Positions 10,201 to 19,059 of a DNA stretch of 64,000 nucleotides are shown here, piece by piece. The notes beneath the pieces were generated by a model. That model was not told the origin of the DNA. It saw nothing but the letters and a program-made list of their open reading frames with translations, and made no database searches. Within the stretch, counting starts at the first letter, position 1. Each line of letters opens with the position of its first letter. The DNA comes from Bolinopsis microptera (lineage: Eukaryota; Ctenophora; Tentaculata; Lobata; Bolinopsidae), in assembly GCF_026151205.1 (NCBI RefSeq), contig NC_087073.1, positions 16,697,837 to 16,761,836 on the forward strand, read 5' to 3'. The position numbers and the translations under genes are program-made.

Positions 10201-12178
10201 ATTTTATTTGTGTTTCATTTCAAGTGTTTTGAAATTTAAGTGTACTAAAAATCCCGTCATGTTTTCGGGTTGCCACGATAGGTACAAAGAAAAGTGAATC
10301 TTAAAAAGGCTGAAGGTTTATGAAAACTAGCTGATAACCCGTCCTATGAATGTCCACTGACATCGAGACGGTCATTCCTAAAAATTTACTCATGACACCG
10401 GTGCTCTTGATTTAAAATCAAAGCAGTGTCAATAAAGGCCTATTTATTGCTGTTTTTAAAAGCACACCCTGGGTATTTTCCAGAGGGCGGGTTCCTAGCT
10501 ATTAATTTCCAATTGTTGAGCCTTTCTAAATATTGCAGAACGTTTGTTACTATAGGAATCATGAAAACCTAGTGTAGTATATTAACGTGTTTTACTTATA
10601 TTGATTAAAGTGTGTTTCAGAAAAACTGTCCCACCTTTCCACATCCTTGGCGGATTTAAATGATCGTTTACTGTTCCTATCTGTCTTCTTAGGGTTCTTT
10701 TCTGCTTTCCTTTTTGATCCAACCTTTCTTGTCAGATTGTCCCTAATGGTTACGGGTTAAAAGGGGGTTTTTTGAGTTGAAAGGACATTTTAGATAGTAA
10801 TTTCTATGCATCTATGACCGATATCATCCCTAGAAATGGAGCGGTATCTTTTATAGATACGACTATAATAATGAACAACGTTTTTTATTCTATCAGCTCA
10901 GCTCTTTTCGTTCATTGAGCCTACTAAAAAATTCAAGAATAATAATACAAATGCTTATCAACTAGATCTGTCAACATTTTTGAGTACTCTAAATGAATAG
11001 TGAATACCTATGAGATACTTCAACTATAAGTCATATCGTTTTATGAAAATCGAGAACGCCCCATTGTGAGATCAAAAAATAAAAACCCTTCTTTTACCAG
11101 ACTCGTGCGTCTGGTAAAAGAAGGATTTATACTATAGATTAGGATCTGATTCTCTAGGTAAATATCATTAACATGTAATAATATTGCAGCAATCTAAGCG
11201 CATAGATCGAAGTCTACTTGATCCATCAAAGATCTAAAGGTATTCAGGTAATTTCAAAGGGACATCCTGGTACACAACCTTATGGAACAGAAGGAGGTCA
11301 TTAAAGTCAAGTCGCACAATGGAACCTACCCATTGAATGTTTATCCCAAAATTGACCAGTATCTAAGCTACTGTTGTTCAATACGCGAATTAAATAAGAA
11401 TATGACATGAGAAGTACTGTATTGAAAAATTATACACCAACTTTTTCGTCCGGTCGCTGTGGACTAATCCAGCGATACGTTCCATCTCTCTCTTTTTGTC
11501 CCCTGCATCACCTGAAAGACAATTTGGATAAAATTTGCAATCAGAGAAAAGTGTTAGTATCTCTAGGTCTAGTAGCAGGATTCTCAAAATTCAAAGACTA
11601 ATCAAAAAGAAATGTAATGAATAAAATCTCCTACCAGAAATTAGTTTGTCGACGATAACAGAGTATTCCTTATTCTGTCCTTCCAACATATAAAATGCTG
11701 AGTACTTAGCTCCTATCTCCTTCTTCTTCCCATGATCTCCTCCTTCTGTCATCTGGAAACATTTACATATTAGTCAAAAGTTTAAGTAAGTATTATATCT
11801 ACTGACCTGTATGTGTGGTGTTTACATACCAATAGGCAGCCCGATCTAAAATGAGCTTTGTCTATTAATATGAGCCAAGAATATAATGAATAAATATACT
11901 ATTTGAATACATTGTTCTTAAAACCTCGTTAATTGAATATTTATGAAGCCTTTTAGAATAGCAATGGGAAAAATCATAACCCCTGATTGGATGAGTTCAG
12001 GTGTGGAACTGTATTATATAATCTACAACACCTGGTCTTATTTACTTACCAGCTTATCTATCGGGAGAAGTTCTTGTGCATAATCTGGATAATCGGGAAA
12101 CGACACTGTAGCCCATTTCGGGCTATCATCTTGTTCACCATGCCGCGTTGGAGCTTTTGAGTTCCTTTTGGTTATTGA
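728..12178 (-). CDS. Multi-exon host gene with phase-2 micro-exons, function unknown
   Basis: Spliced minus-strand gene assembled from exons whose AG/GT borders and phases agree: 12178-12050, 11752-11635, 11511-11438, 11325-11279 (tentative), 10742-10635, 9815-9747, 3803-3744, 3361-3302, 3075-3028, 2738-2685, 2315-2125, 1260-728. About 495 codons are seen; no start codon was found, so the 5' end (above 12.2 kb) is missing. The protein has a mixed N-terminal part, a lysine-rich stretch that looks like a nuclear localisation signal, proline/acidic micro-exon segments, an alpha-helical coiled coil (the 2315-2125 exon) and a 177-residue C-terminal region ending in a proline run. I do not recognise the family. 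The basic segment and coiled coil suggest a nuclear scaffold-type protein, which is inference. A LINE (5.7-9.56 kb) lies in the intron between exons 9815-9747 and 3803-3744. Confidence 0.62.
735..759. repeat. Poly-G run inside a coding exon
   Basis: About 25 consecutive G on the plus strand, read as proline codons at the C-terminus of the minus-strand gene just before its stop codon. Runs of this length are normally unstable, so both the length of the tail and the stop that is used should vary between alleles. Confidence 0.9.
2125..2315 (-). CDS. Coiled-coil exon of the unknown host gene
   Basis: 191 nt; acceptor ttcatcag; donor gtttgt; phase 2 to phase 1. The peptide starts FSADSLRDLSPYLW. 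It then forms a charged heptad-like helix (KVKEAVKEQAASIELLKEEL, then RLELKEEKAKRRRLTRT) typical of a short coiled coil that could dimerise. Confidence 0.65.
2685..2738 (-). CDS. Micro-exon of the unknown host gene
   Basis: 54 nt with acceptor ttttcag and donor gtatct. In phase 2 it encodes SQRSRVRDTTRFSPYSQ. A second frame (HKDQELETQPGSVHTA) is also open, so the frame rests on agreement with its neighbours. Confidence 0.45.
3028..3075 (-). CDS. Micro-exon, most diverged family member
   Basis: 48 nt, phase 2 to phase 2, acceptor ttttag, donor gtgaat. It encodes TAPAPSEHMYLPSSR. The flanking intron is recognisably related to the 441-bp unit, so this looks like an older duplicate. Confidence 0.5.
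3302..3361 (-). CDS. Micro-exon, duplicate copy 1
   Basis: 60 nt, phase 2 to phase 2, same splice sites and same 19-residue peptide as the copy at 3803-3744. Splicing in both copies would give a direct repeat in the protein. Confidence 0.6.
3744..3803 (-). CDS. Micro-exon, duplicate copy 2
   Basis: 60 nt, phase 2 to phase 2, acceptor tttcag, donor gtgaat. It encodes PAPEVVDTPVVIADSPQAD, identical in protein to the copy at 3361-3302. It lies in the second unit of a 441-bp tandem duplication. Confidence 0.6.
4000..5200. other. Non-coding intron stretch
   Basis: AT-rich DNA between the duplicated micro-exon units and the LINE. No exon-like frame with convincing splice sites was found. A CG-rich patch with repeated gcgagattt words lies around 4560-4690. 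Confidence 0.5.
5205..5275 (-). repeat. tRNA-like sequence, probable SINE head
   Basis: On the minus strand an A-box-like tagcccgatggtttaggg and a B-box-like ggttcgagtct lie at tRNA spacing. The T stem and acceptor stem do not pair properly, so a tRNA-derived SINE or tRNA pseudogene is more likely than a working tRNA. Confidence 0.4.
5443..5458. repeat. Poly-G run
   Basis: Sixteen consecutive G, then tggggag, in an otherwise non-coding stretch (about 4.0-5.7 kb) where I see no gene. No inverted partner was found nearby. Confidence 0.8.
5814..9155 (-). pseudogene. LINE ORF2: PHD finger, endonuclease, reverse transcriptase
   Basis: Starts MIKMNLKINKEVCYPCSKSI with a PHD-like Cys/His pattern (CYPC, CENC, CFKS, CPEC). 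A frame break lies at about 8.7 kb. The endonuclease follows, with LGDFNSDLF and CIDNILVSD. The reverse transcriptase has motif A FIDLSKAFDTIDH, motif B GVPQGSILGPLLFLLY and motif C FADD. There are breaks near 8.7, 8.4-8.5 and 7.06-7.18 kb, so it is not translatable as one protein. It is closely related to the ORF2 at 15206-18607. Confidence 0.85.
9167..9564 (-). pseudogene. LINE ORF1 fragment, SGNH-esterase C-terminus
   Basis: C-terminal half of the esterase: LKLQQIQTICPRIKIFVTAV, then a final block with GNEIHLGNRGLSKF, the position of the catalytic Asp/His block of SGNH hydrolases. The N-terminus, including any AlkB domain, is lost at the truncation point. Confidence 0.7.
9747..9815 (-). 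CDS. Micro-exon, diverged copy of the duplicated exon
   Basis: 69 nt, phase 2 to phase 2, acceptor cag, donor gtgaat. It encodes PAPEAVDMPVSVNVIPDSPQ plus AD. It is homologous to exons 3803-3744 and 3361-3302 but three codons longer. The in-frame length change and preserved splice sites argue that it is coding. Confidence 0.6.
9885..10630. other. Non-coding intron stretch
   Basis: Intron of the minus-strand host gene. One weak 27-nt micro-exon candidate (around 10470-10495, peptide NPPSGKYP) has both splice dinucleotides, but it is too short to support. Confidence 0.4.
10635..10742 (-). CDS. Basic exon of the unknown host gene
   Basis: 108 nt, phase 2 at both ends, acceptor ccattag, donor gtggga. 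The peptide DNLTRKVGSKRKAEKNPKKT followed by DRNSKRSFKSAKDVE is strongly basic and contains clusters that look like a bipartite nuclear localisation signal. Confidence 0.55.
11087..11124. repeat. Perfect 16-bp stem-loop
   Basis: Arms ccttcttttaccagac and gtctggtaaaagaagg are exact reverse complements around a 6-nt loop. It is intronic. The arm is shorter than a usual miRNA precursor. Confidence 0.8.
11279..11325 (-). CDS. Tentative small exon of the unknown host gene
   Basis: 47-nt candidate between acceptor gggtag and donor gttgtg. It is kept because it converts the phase-0 end of exon 11511-11438 into the phase-2 start needed by exon 10742-10635. Peptide VPLCDLTLMTSFCSI. Other frames of this stretch are partly open, so confidence is low. 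Confidence 0.3.
11438..11511 (-). CDS. Exon of the unknown host gene
   Basis: 74 nt; acceptor tttcag, donor gtgtat; completes the split glycine codon of the previous exon and ends in phase 0. Peptide DAGDKKREMERIAGLVHSDR followed by TKKL. The donor choice is less certain than the acceptor. Confidence 0.55.
11635..11752 (-). CDS. Exon of the unknown host gene
   Basis: 118 nt; acceptor tttccag, donor gtagga; starts in phase 0 and ends in phase 1. The peptide runs MTEGGDHGKKKEIGAKYSAF and on to YSVIVDKLIS. The ATG at the exon start could also be an initiation codon if the upstream exon is not used. Confidence 0.6.
12050..12178 (-). CDS. Exon of the unknown host gene (first one seen)
   Basis: 43 codons, phase 0 at both ends, acceptor tttgcag and strong donor gtaagt. 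The peptide begins SITKRNSKAPTRHGE and ends YAQELLPIDKL. Nothing upstream was securely identified, so this is probably not the first exon. Confidence 0.6.
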
Positions 12179-12199
12179 CTGCAAAGGATGTTAATAACA

Positions 12200-13800
12200 A
12201 GCTAATGATGGGAGGATAAAGGTTTGTCAATTATTGCATTGGATCCAGCCACGCCAGTAAAATTTGGCACGCCCGCACCATCATGCTGTGTGCTCCCACA
12301 TCAGCGTGAGAATTTGAAATCAAAATTTTTGGTAAGAAAAAATAAATTAAAAATCTAATTTCTGACAGCTAAAAATTTGATAACGCTACGTTTCCTGAAA
12401 ATGCTGCGCAGAATTTATCAATTAGGAACAAAGCCGGGAACAACTACATTAGATCCAGCACTATCATTTTAGGTCAGACATTTGCCTTTAAACTTTTATG
12501 GAATGCTATTTTACTTTGCGTAAATTTGGTTTTTTGTTAAATTTCTTAATTTTTTGAAGCTTGGACCCTCCCCTCCCTAAAACGAAAATTTAGTGGCCTA
12601 ATTGCTGTATCCGCCAAAATCAACGTTCATAAAATCATGGTGTTTTATAACATAGAACTCAAAAAATCAATTATCACTTCTGTATCCTTGTATCCTTGTA
12701 TCCTTGTATCCTTACATAATTCTTCAGGTGCGCACGTGAATGAGTTGTATGCATGGAGCTACCAGGAACTGCGGATCATCCACAAATTAGCTGGAATTCA
12801 GTTGACATTCAGAAGCTATCGTTTGAGTTAAGTTGTGAAACCTCTTTAAACTTGTTCATCAAAAAGAGAAATTGCCTTCTTCTTGATTCAAATCCCCCTT
12901 CAAAGCTTCTTTTTTTTTGGAATTTGCTTAAGAGGTATTTTTTACCATTTTTGTAATGAGATCCTCATTCTGTTGATAAATTGGTACCAATTTGCTTCCA
13001 TGCCGTTATTCCAGCTAAACGTGTAGAGCGTTTTAAACAACAACTGAAATCAACGTGGCACGACTAGAACAATCATTCTATGCTTAGAAGGTATATCTCA
13101 CCTTGTCTTGTAAGAATTCACTGAGTACTTCACAAATATGAAGTAGTTTATATTTACCAGAACGACCGATCATAACTTTGATAAATCGACAGTCATTGTA
13201 AAACAAGTAATAGACGTGACATTGCGTCACGACTTAAATATTGTTAAGTCATCGATACAAATACATTTCAATATAGCTAGGCTACCTTGGTGTTTTACTT
13301 ATTTCTTTTTGACACTTTAACTTAATATTTCAGATAATTCTAAATCATAGCAACTTTAGTAATAAGAACGTCGTAACTTATTCTCAAATACAAATTTATA
13401 ATGATGATTGGATCGCAGTATTTTTTTACATTTAAAATATTCAATTGCTGCAGATCAAGTTAAAGGAACCATCTCAAGTGATCGTCTCAATCGTTATCGT
13501 AATGTAAAGATCCCTCTCTCGACGGTGATTACGTCCTGTATCTAGTGTTCGATTAGGAAGTACAGAATCCTTACATCAGAAGAACAGAGAGCAACATTTC
13601 AGTAAGATTTATTTGTTACTTTAAATCATTGGTTTTTATCTTATCTAGTAATCAAATGTTCCGGTACATTCTTTTGAACTTTTTCTTAACGAACTTGGCG
13701 GGAATTTTGTTGGCGGGAAACAAGCATTCTAGTTTCTTCGCTCGTCAAAAGCGCGGCAATTTGTCAGTTAAAAGGCGGGATTTTGTCTGAAAGGCAGGAT
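12200..13800. other. Intergenic or 5' region of the host gene
   Basis: No supported gene. It holds a short tandem repeat tatccttg (about four copies, 12680-12713). An exon-like plus-strand frame follows acceptor cttcag at about 12727 (peptide GAHVNELYAWSYQELRIIHK), but I could not connect it to anything. Confidence 0.4.
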
Positions 13801-13913
13801 TTTGTCGGATGTTTATTACGCGTAAGGCGCGGAATGCTTTTTAATGACTATAAAACAAAGCGACGGCGCAGCGTTTTGTTGCAGCGTGTGATCTCGAATC
13901 TAGATGCTAGTCC

Positions 13914-15200
13914 ATGCAGATCCCTCAGGCACCACCCCCACCACCCTCTGATATGCCCTCCACGTATGGACAGCAGCATCATCCAAGAGCACCTCCATCA
14001 GTTCCAAGGATTGAAGTAAAGGATACCCCCCTTACTCATAATTTTAAATGCATAGAAGGGATAAAGGAAGATTTCTTAACTCCTGATGAAGAGATAGAGC
14101 TCACAGACTTTCTCAAAGCTGAGAGTTTCACTAAAGAAGGTAAGCATGCCACAATCCAGTATGGCCAACATTACCACTACATGGGTGCAAAATCGGAACC
14201 AAAGCCCATGCCCACCCTGATTGGCAACATCATGAAACGTCTTAACACTGAATTCTCCTCCACACACCCCCAGAAACAGTTCCACTATGACCTAAACTCC
14301 TGCCTGGTTAACAGGTATGCAGATGGGAATGAAGCACTTCCTGAACATTCAGACAACGAGGGAGACATTAATCGGGTGTCATCGATATTCACAGTTTCCT
14401 TAGGCTCATGTCGAACACTTAGCTTTCGTGAAACTTCTACAGATAAGATTACGGAGATAAAATGTCAGGGTAGAAGCATGTACCATATGACAAAAGCAAG
14501 CCAGGAGTTTTTTAAACACTCAATCAAGCCTGAAACGTCTGATGAAGTAGGAATGCGATATAGTCTAACCTTTCGCTCAATCCACTGGTCAAATTTTAAC
14601 TCCACAGTGCTTGTTGGAGATTCAAACTTTGGACAAATCAACTTTGGTACAGGTCGTGGAAAGATGGGACAAGCCACCCCTGGAGTTCGCCTCTGGGCAG
14701 CTACGGTTGAGGAGATCGATCCCTTGTCTTGTGTAGGTTACAGAAACGTTGTCATCATGGAAGGAACCAACAATTTAAAAGTAGATGGAACGGATGAGAG
14801 AGAGTTGTATACCAAGTATAAGAACAAAATCGCTCAGATTAGGAAATACAACCCACGTTGTAAACTGATAATCTGTCCTGTGCTGCCAACAAGGTCGCAT
14901 AAGATCAATCGAAAAGTTAATGTTTTTAACCAGTATTTGTACAACGATCTCAGTCAATCTAATCTTAAAGTTCTAATTGTTGATAGCTTTTTGACATTTC
15001 TAGATAAAAGCACCAACCTGCTTAAGAACAGTCTAGCTAAGTCTGATGTGAATGATATTCTTCATATTAATGGCAAGGGCGTTGGTGCACTAGTCAAGTT
15101 AATTAAGAACTGTATTTTTACATCCAAGGATCATAACAAGTTAGTAGGTAGTAGATTGTACAGCAACACACTAAGAGGAGGACCGCCAGATGCAGTCTGA
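13914..15200 (+). CDS. LINE ORF1: AlkB-like dioxygenase plus SGNH esterase
   Basis: 428 residues. Residues 1-35 are proline/histidine-rich. Residues about 40-225 look like an AlkB-family 2-oxoglutarate/Fe(II) dioxygenase: NRYADG at 133-138, the HxD metal pair H145/D147 (PEHSDNEGD), strand IFTVSLGSCRTLSFRE, distal H202 (FFKHSI), and RYSLTFR (R215 and R221) for 2-oxoglutarate and substrate binding. Residues about 230-410 are an SGNH hydrolase: block I VLVGDSNFG, block III IMEGTNNL, block V DILHINGKG with the Asp/His pair. In AlkB enzymes this fold oxidatively demethylates nucleic-acid bases. Acting on the element's own RNA or cDNA is inference. The start could lie slightly upstream. The stop TGA is followed at once by tataaATG of ORF2. 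Confidence 0.85.
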   Translation: MQIPQAPPPPPSDMPSTYGQQHHPRAPPSVPRIEVKDTPLTHNFKCIEGIKEDFLTPDEEIELTDFLKAESFTKEGKHATIQYGQHYHYMGAKSEPKPMPTLIGNIMKRLNTEFSSTHPQKQFHYDLNSCLVNRYADGNEALPEHSDNEGDINRVSSIFTVSLGSCRTLSFRETSTDKITEIKCQGRSMYHMTKASQEFFKHSIKPETSDEVGMRYSLTFRSIHWSNFNSTVLVGDSNFGQINFGTGRGKMGQATPGVRLWAATVEEIDPLSCVGYRNVVIMEGTNNLKVDGTDERELYTKYKNKIAQIRKYNPRCKLIICPVLPTRSHKINRKVNVFNQYLYNDLSQSNLKVLIVDSFLTFLDKSTNLLKNSLAKSDVNDILHINGKGVGALVKLIKNCIFTSKDHNKLVGSRLYSNTLRGGPPDAV

Positions 15201-15205
15201 TATAA

Positions 15206-18200
15206 ATGTTCAAGATTAACTCAACTAAGGAGAAATGCGGATGCTGTAGCAAAAACATTAATATTGGCCAAAGATTTCTTGAGTGCCAAAGTTGCCAAAA
15301 TATTATCCACAAAATTTGTTTCAAAACATCTGAATTCAAGCTGACTGATTCCATACTTCTCTGTAAAGTTTGCTCAAAAAGAGAAAACTTAATTTACAAC
15401 CCGTTTAAGGACCTTTGTACCACAAATGAGGATCTCTTCAAGGATAGCGAGAATGACAAATTTTACTCCGAAAATTGGTCTGAGGCTATTGGAAGTCTTC
15501 AGACTGCCTCCTCTATCTTGGACAAATGCAGCTATTATAGATTGAAATCCTTACACCAGCACACCCCTGAAAACTCTGGCTTAAAAACTTTATTTTACAA
15601 CATTGATGGTAATAAATCGAATTTCGACTTATTCCTCTCGGAACTTGCCACTCAAAAAACGAAATTTTCTATTCTAGCTTTAGCGGAAACAAATACAGAT
15701 GCTGAGAACTGTGATGTTTATGCACTTGATGGATATTCACACTTTTACGGAGATAAACTCAAAGGCAAAGCTAAAGGCTCAGGCGTGTGCTTGTATATTC
15801 ATGATTCCCTAAATGGAACAATTAATGACCAACTTTGCACAATCACACCAAATTTAGAAACCCTATATGTAACTATCAACCATGGAGATAGCAAACTCAA
15901 TGTTGGGGTGTTGTACAGATCTCCAAACGGAGACTCAGTCAAATTTGATGAAGAATACACACAATTAATGTCCAAATTTCCAAAAAATGCAAAAACTATA
16001 ACTCTTGGAGATTTCAACTACGATTTGCTTAAAAATCAGAGTAATAAAAAACAGGTTCAGAATTTCGAGAACACTATGCTCTCTTATGGTTACTTTCCTC
16101 TTATATCTCGTCCCACTCACTCAGTAAATGTAGGCCAAAGCTCCTGCATTGACAACATTTTTACTGATGAGATTGACTTGGTAACCCTCTCTGGAGTTAT
16201 TGAAGACACTTCTTCCCATCATAAACCAATCTTTGCTTTCTTTGACATCAGTCATTTAACTTTTAGGAAAACTTCCCCTAAGCCTAAGCAATTGCAAAGC
16301 TATGATTTCTCAAACCGAAATGTTGAACTACTAACAAAAAACTTGCTATCTAAGAAATGCATACTAACAAACAATGAAAATCCAATTGAATTTGACGAAT
16401 TTTTTGAAATTTTTAGCTCAGCTATTGACTCATGTTGTAAACTCGACAAACCCAAACTCACCAAACGAAATCCTATAAGTAATCCCTGGATATCCGACAG
16501 CATAATTGAAGCAATTGAAAAGAAAGGTCAGCTGTATGATAACTGGGTGAACTCAAAAAAGCTCCCTGACTTCAAGCCAGTTGGAGATCTGAAACTCCAC
16601 AAAATTTTTCGTGATTACAGACGCTGTCTTAAAAAGATAATAAAAAACCAAAAAGATACCTATAACTGTAACAAAATTCTTGAAAATTCTGATAGTTCTA
16701 AAAAGATGTGGGAAGTAATAAATGAGATAAGAGGGAAAAGGAAAAAAACCATCAAACCCCAATTTATGGTAGATGGAGTCCGTGTTGTTGAAAGACGGGT
16801 GATAGCCAACAAATTTAATGAGTACTTTGCCTCTATTGCCTCAAAAATGAATGAAAATACTCAAAATGGCCTTCTTTTAGAACCTCTTCCCTCTTTCCTC
16901 GAATTCATGCCACCAAAAACTCTCGATTCAATTTACTTCCATGACTGTAGTGAAGATGAAATTTCTGAGATTATAGCCAACTTGAAGAGTGGGAAAGCTA
17001 GCGACTTTCCCATAAGAGTAATCAAAAAACTATCGGGTATTCTTAGCCCAACTCTTGTTGTTCAATTTAATCGCCTAATATCTCAAGGGATATTTCCGTC
17101 AGTTCTGAAGCTTGGCAAAATAACCCCAATATACAAAAAAGATAACGAAGAACTGATTGAGAACTACAGGCCTGTTTCCACACTTCCAATTTTTGGTAAA
17201 ATTTTTGAAAAGATAATATACAAACGTCTTTACAGCTTCTTGGTTAGTCAAGGAATCCTTCACGACAGTCAATTCGGATTCCGAAAGAGTCACTCAACAT
17301 CACATGCACTTAACTACTCAGTTTTTCACATCCAAAAGGCCCTAAAGCAAGGTCTTCATGTTCTAGGAATTTTTATTGATCTAAGCAAGGCCTTTGACAC
17401 AATAGACCACACAATTTTGCTTGAGAAACTTGAAATATATGGGATTAGAGGAGTGCCACTTAAGTTACTGGAAAGTTACTTGTCGGACAGAGAGCAGTGT
17501 GTGTCCGTCCTGGGCGAAGTATCAGACAGACTTCCTGTTCTCTATGGCGTTCCACAGGGGAGCTGCCTTGGGCCTCTCCTGTTTTTAATATACATAAATG
17601 ACTTAACAAACTCTCAACTCGATAACACTAGCTATGTCCTATTTGCTGATGATACAAACATATTTGTAGTTGCCAAAACTAGAGCAGAGGCCTACAATAA
17701 TGCAAATAGGGTCCTACGATCAGTCCACGAGTACACATTGGCTAATAAATTACATGTTAACGCCAAGAAAAGTTGCTACATAGAATTCAATACAGCTAAA
17801 AGAAAACTTGATGATCAATCTTTATTAATCGAAAATAGACTTTACCTCAACGGCTTACCTCTCTCAAAGGTGCAGGAAACGAAATTCCTGGGAGTAATTG
17901 TCGACGAAGGCCTAACTTTCAATCCCTATAGAGACAAACTAGTTAGAAAACTCTCGTCCTGTTCTGGGAGGCTATACATGATTAAGGATAAAATTCCATC
18001 ATCTATCCATAAGGACCTGTACCACACACTTTTTGAAAGTCACCTATCTTATGGCATTACCGTTTGGGGAGGTGCAAGTAATAATAAACTTCAACCACTA
18101 TTTGTAGCCCAGAAAAAGTGTGTTCGTATCATGTTTGGTGACAAAAAAGCATACCTTGATAAATTTATGACATGTGCTAGGACTAGACCTATCAGTGAAC

Positions 18201-18607
18201 AGAAACTTACTAGCAAATTCTTTGAGAGAGAGCACACCAAGCCAATTTTTGCCCGTCAATCACTCATGACATTGCATAATTTATACGCGTATCACTGCTG
18301 CAATGAACTTTTTAAAGTCTTTAAATATCGAACACCAATTGCACTATTTGAACTTTTCTGTTTGTCTAAAAGACCCGGCAAAGAAACTCTTCTTATAACA
18401 ACCATGCCCTCAAACAGTTTCGTTTACAAATCTAGTTGCCTTTGGAATTCATTCCGTCAGATGTTGGCACTGAACGACCTTGAAATCACTCATGGTGTAT
18501 TCAAATCAAAGGTAAAAAAAGTCATTCTCTCGTCTCAGGGTAAAGGTGACAAGAATACCTGGGCCCCTTTGGCAAACTTTCTGAACTCAGGCAGCTTGAA
18601 CGACTAA
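15206..18607 (+). CDS. LINE ORF2: PHD-like finger, AP endonuclease, reverse transcriptase
   Basis: 1133 residues, uninterrupted. Residues about 8-58 form a PHD-like zinc finger (CGCCSKNINIG, CQSC, HKICF, CKVC). The apurinic-type endonuclease occupies about 130-365, with LAETNTD, VGVLYRSPNGD, LGDFNYDLL, SCIDNIF and SSHHKPIF. The reverse transcriptase core has motif A GIFIDLSKAFDTIDH, motif B YGVPQGSCLGPLLFL and motif C FADDTNIFV. The C-terminus has the usual LINE thumb and tail. It nicks the target and primes reverse transcription of the element RNA. The stop-5 nt-ATG spacing after ORF1 suggests termination-reinitiation. Confidence 0.95.
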   Translation: MFKINSTKEKCGCCSKNINIGQRFLECQSCQNIIHKICFKTSEFKLTDSILLCKVCSKRENLIYNPFKDLCTTNEDLFKDSENDKFYSENWSEAIGSLQTASSILDKCSYYRLKSLHQHTPENSGLKTLFYNIDGNKSNFDLFLSELATQKTKFSILALAETNTDAENCDVYALDGYSHFYGDKLKGKAKGSGVCLYIHDSLNGTINDQLCTITPNLETLYVTINHGDSKLNVGVLYRSPNGDSVKFDEEYTQLMSKFPKNAKTITLGDFNYDLLKNQSNKKQVQNFENTMLSYGYFPLISRPTHSVNVGQSSCIDNIFTDEIDLVTLSGVIEDTSSHHKPIFAFFDISHLTFRKTSPKPKQLQSYDFSNRNVELLTKNLLSKKCILTNNENPIEFDEFFEIFSSAIDSCCKLDKPKLTKRNPISNPWISDSIIEAIEKKGQLYDNWVNSKKLPDFKPVGDLKLHKIFRDYRRCLKKIIKNQKDTYNCNKILENSDSSKKMWEVINEIRGKRKKTIKPQFMVDGVRVVERRVIANKFNEYFASIASKMNENTQNGLLLEPLPSFLEFMPPKTLDSIYFHDCSEDEISEIIANLKSGKASDFPIRVIKKLSGILSPTLVVQFNRLISQGIFPSVLKLGKITPIYKKDNEELIENYRPVSTLPIFGKIFEKIIYKRLYSFLVSQGILHDSQFGFRKSHSTSHALNYSVFHIQKALKQGLHVLGIFIDLSKAFDTIDHTILLEKLEIYGIRGVPLKLLESYLSDREQCVSVLGEVSDRLPVLYGVPQGSCLGPLLFLIYINDLTNSQLDNTSYVLFADDTNIFVVAKTRAEAYNNANRVLRSVHEYTLANKLHVNAKKSCYIEFNTAKRKLDDQSLLIENRLYLNGLPLSKVQETKFLGVIVDEGLTFNPYRDKLVRKLSSCSGRLYMIKDKIPSSIHKDLYHTLFESHLSYGITVWGGASNNKLQPLFVAQKKCVRIMFGDKKAYLDKFMTCARTRPISEQKLTSKFFEREHTKPIFARQSLMTLHNLYAYHCCNELFKVFKYRTPIALFELFCLSKRPGKETLLITTMPSNSFVYKSSCLWNSFRQMLALNDLEITHGVFKSKVKKVILSSQGKGDKNTWAPLANFLNSGSLND

Positions 18608-19059
18608 ATTTGAAAAAAAAAAACTTCTTGTCTGAATGAACTATTAGAACCTCAAGAAGCTGATCCGCATGTCTCCGCTACTAAAATGTTTAATGAGCCC
18701 AATCACTCATCACTTAACAGTTTAATCTTCAAAGTGAGTTGTACAATCTAGGTTGTTTTAAGTAGCTGTTGATAGTGTAAAACAGGAGTGACTTGATCGT
18801 TTTCATAACTTCGATTTACAATTTGTACCATAATAAAACTAGCACTGCCATGGGGTTCAAAAAGGGTCATTGTAAGCCTCCAGCGTAATGGTCCTAAGTC
18901 TCTGCCCCATGCAGTGCCTGTCAGCATCAGCTAACAGAATAGCCCTAACATTTAACGATCAAGCCACAAATTAGGTTCTATAATGATTTAATATTGTTGA
19001 ATAAAGAGATTTGAATATAATATTTGTTTTATTCTGAAATATTTGTTTTATTCTAGATC

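Larger units (their letters stand above)
13800..19025 (+). mobile_element. Full-length CR1-type LINE with AlkB-SGNH ORF1
   Basis: Two uninterrupted ORFs (13914-15200, 15206-18607) separated by five bases, followed by a 3' UTR to about 19.02 kb ending in AT-rich DNA with aataaagag. CR1-group LINEs are known to carry an esterase in ORF1 and a PHD-like finger. The AlkB-like domain ahead of the esterase is the unusual part. The 5' border is not defined; the leader from about 13.5 kb may belong to it. Intact frames suggest recent activity. Confidence 0.85.

Noticed and set aside
12637-12831. Exon-like plus-strand frame GAHVNELYAWSYQELRIIHK
   Set aside because: It has one acceptor-like site but no donor or neighbouring exon in a compatible phase.
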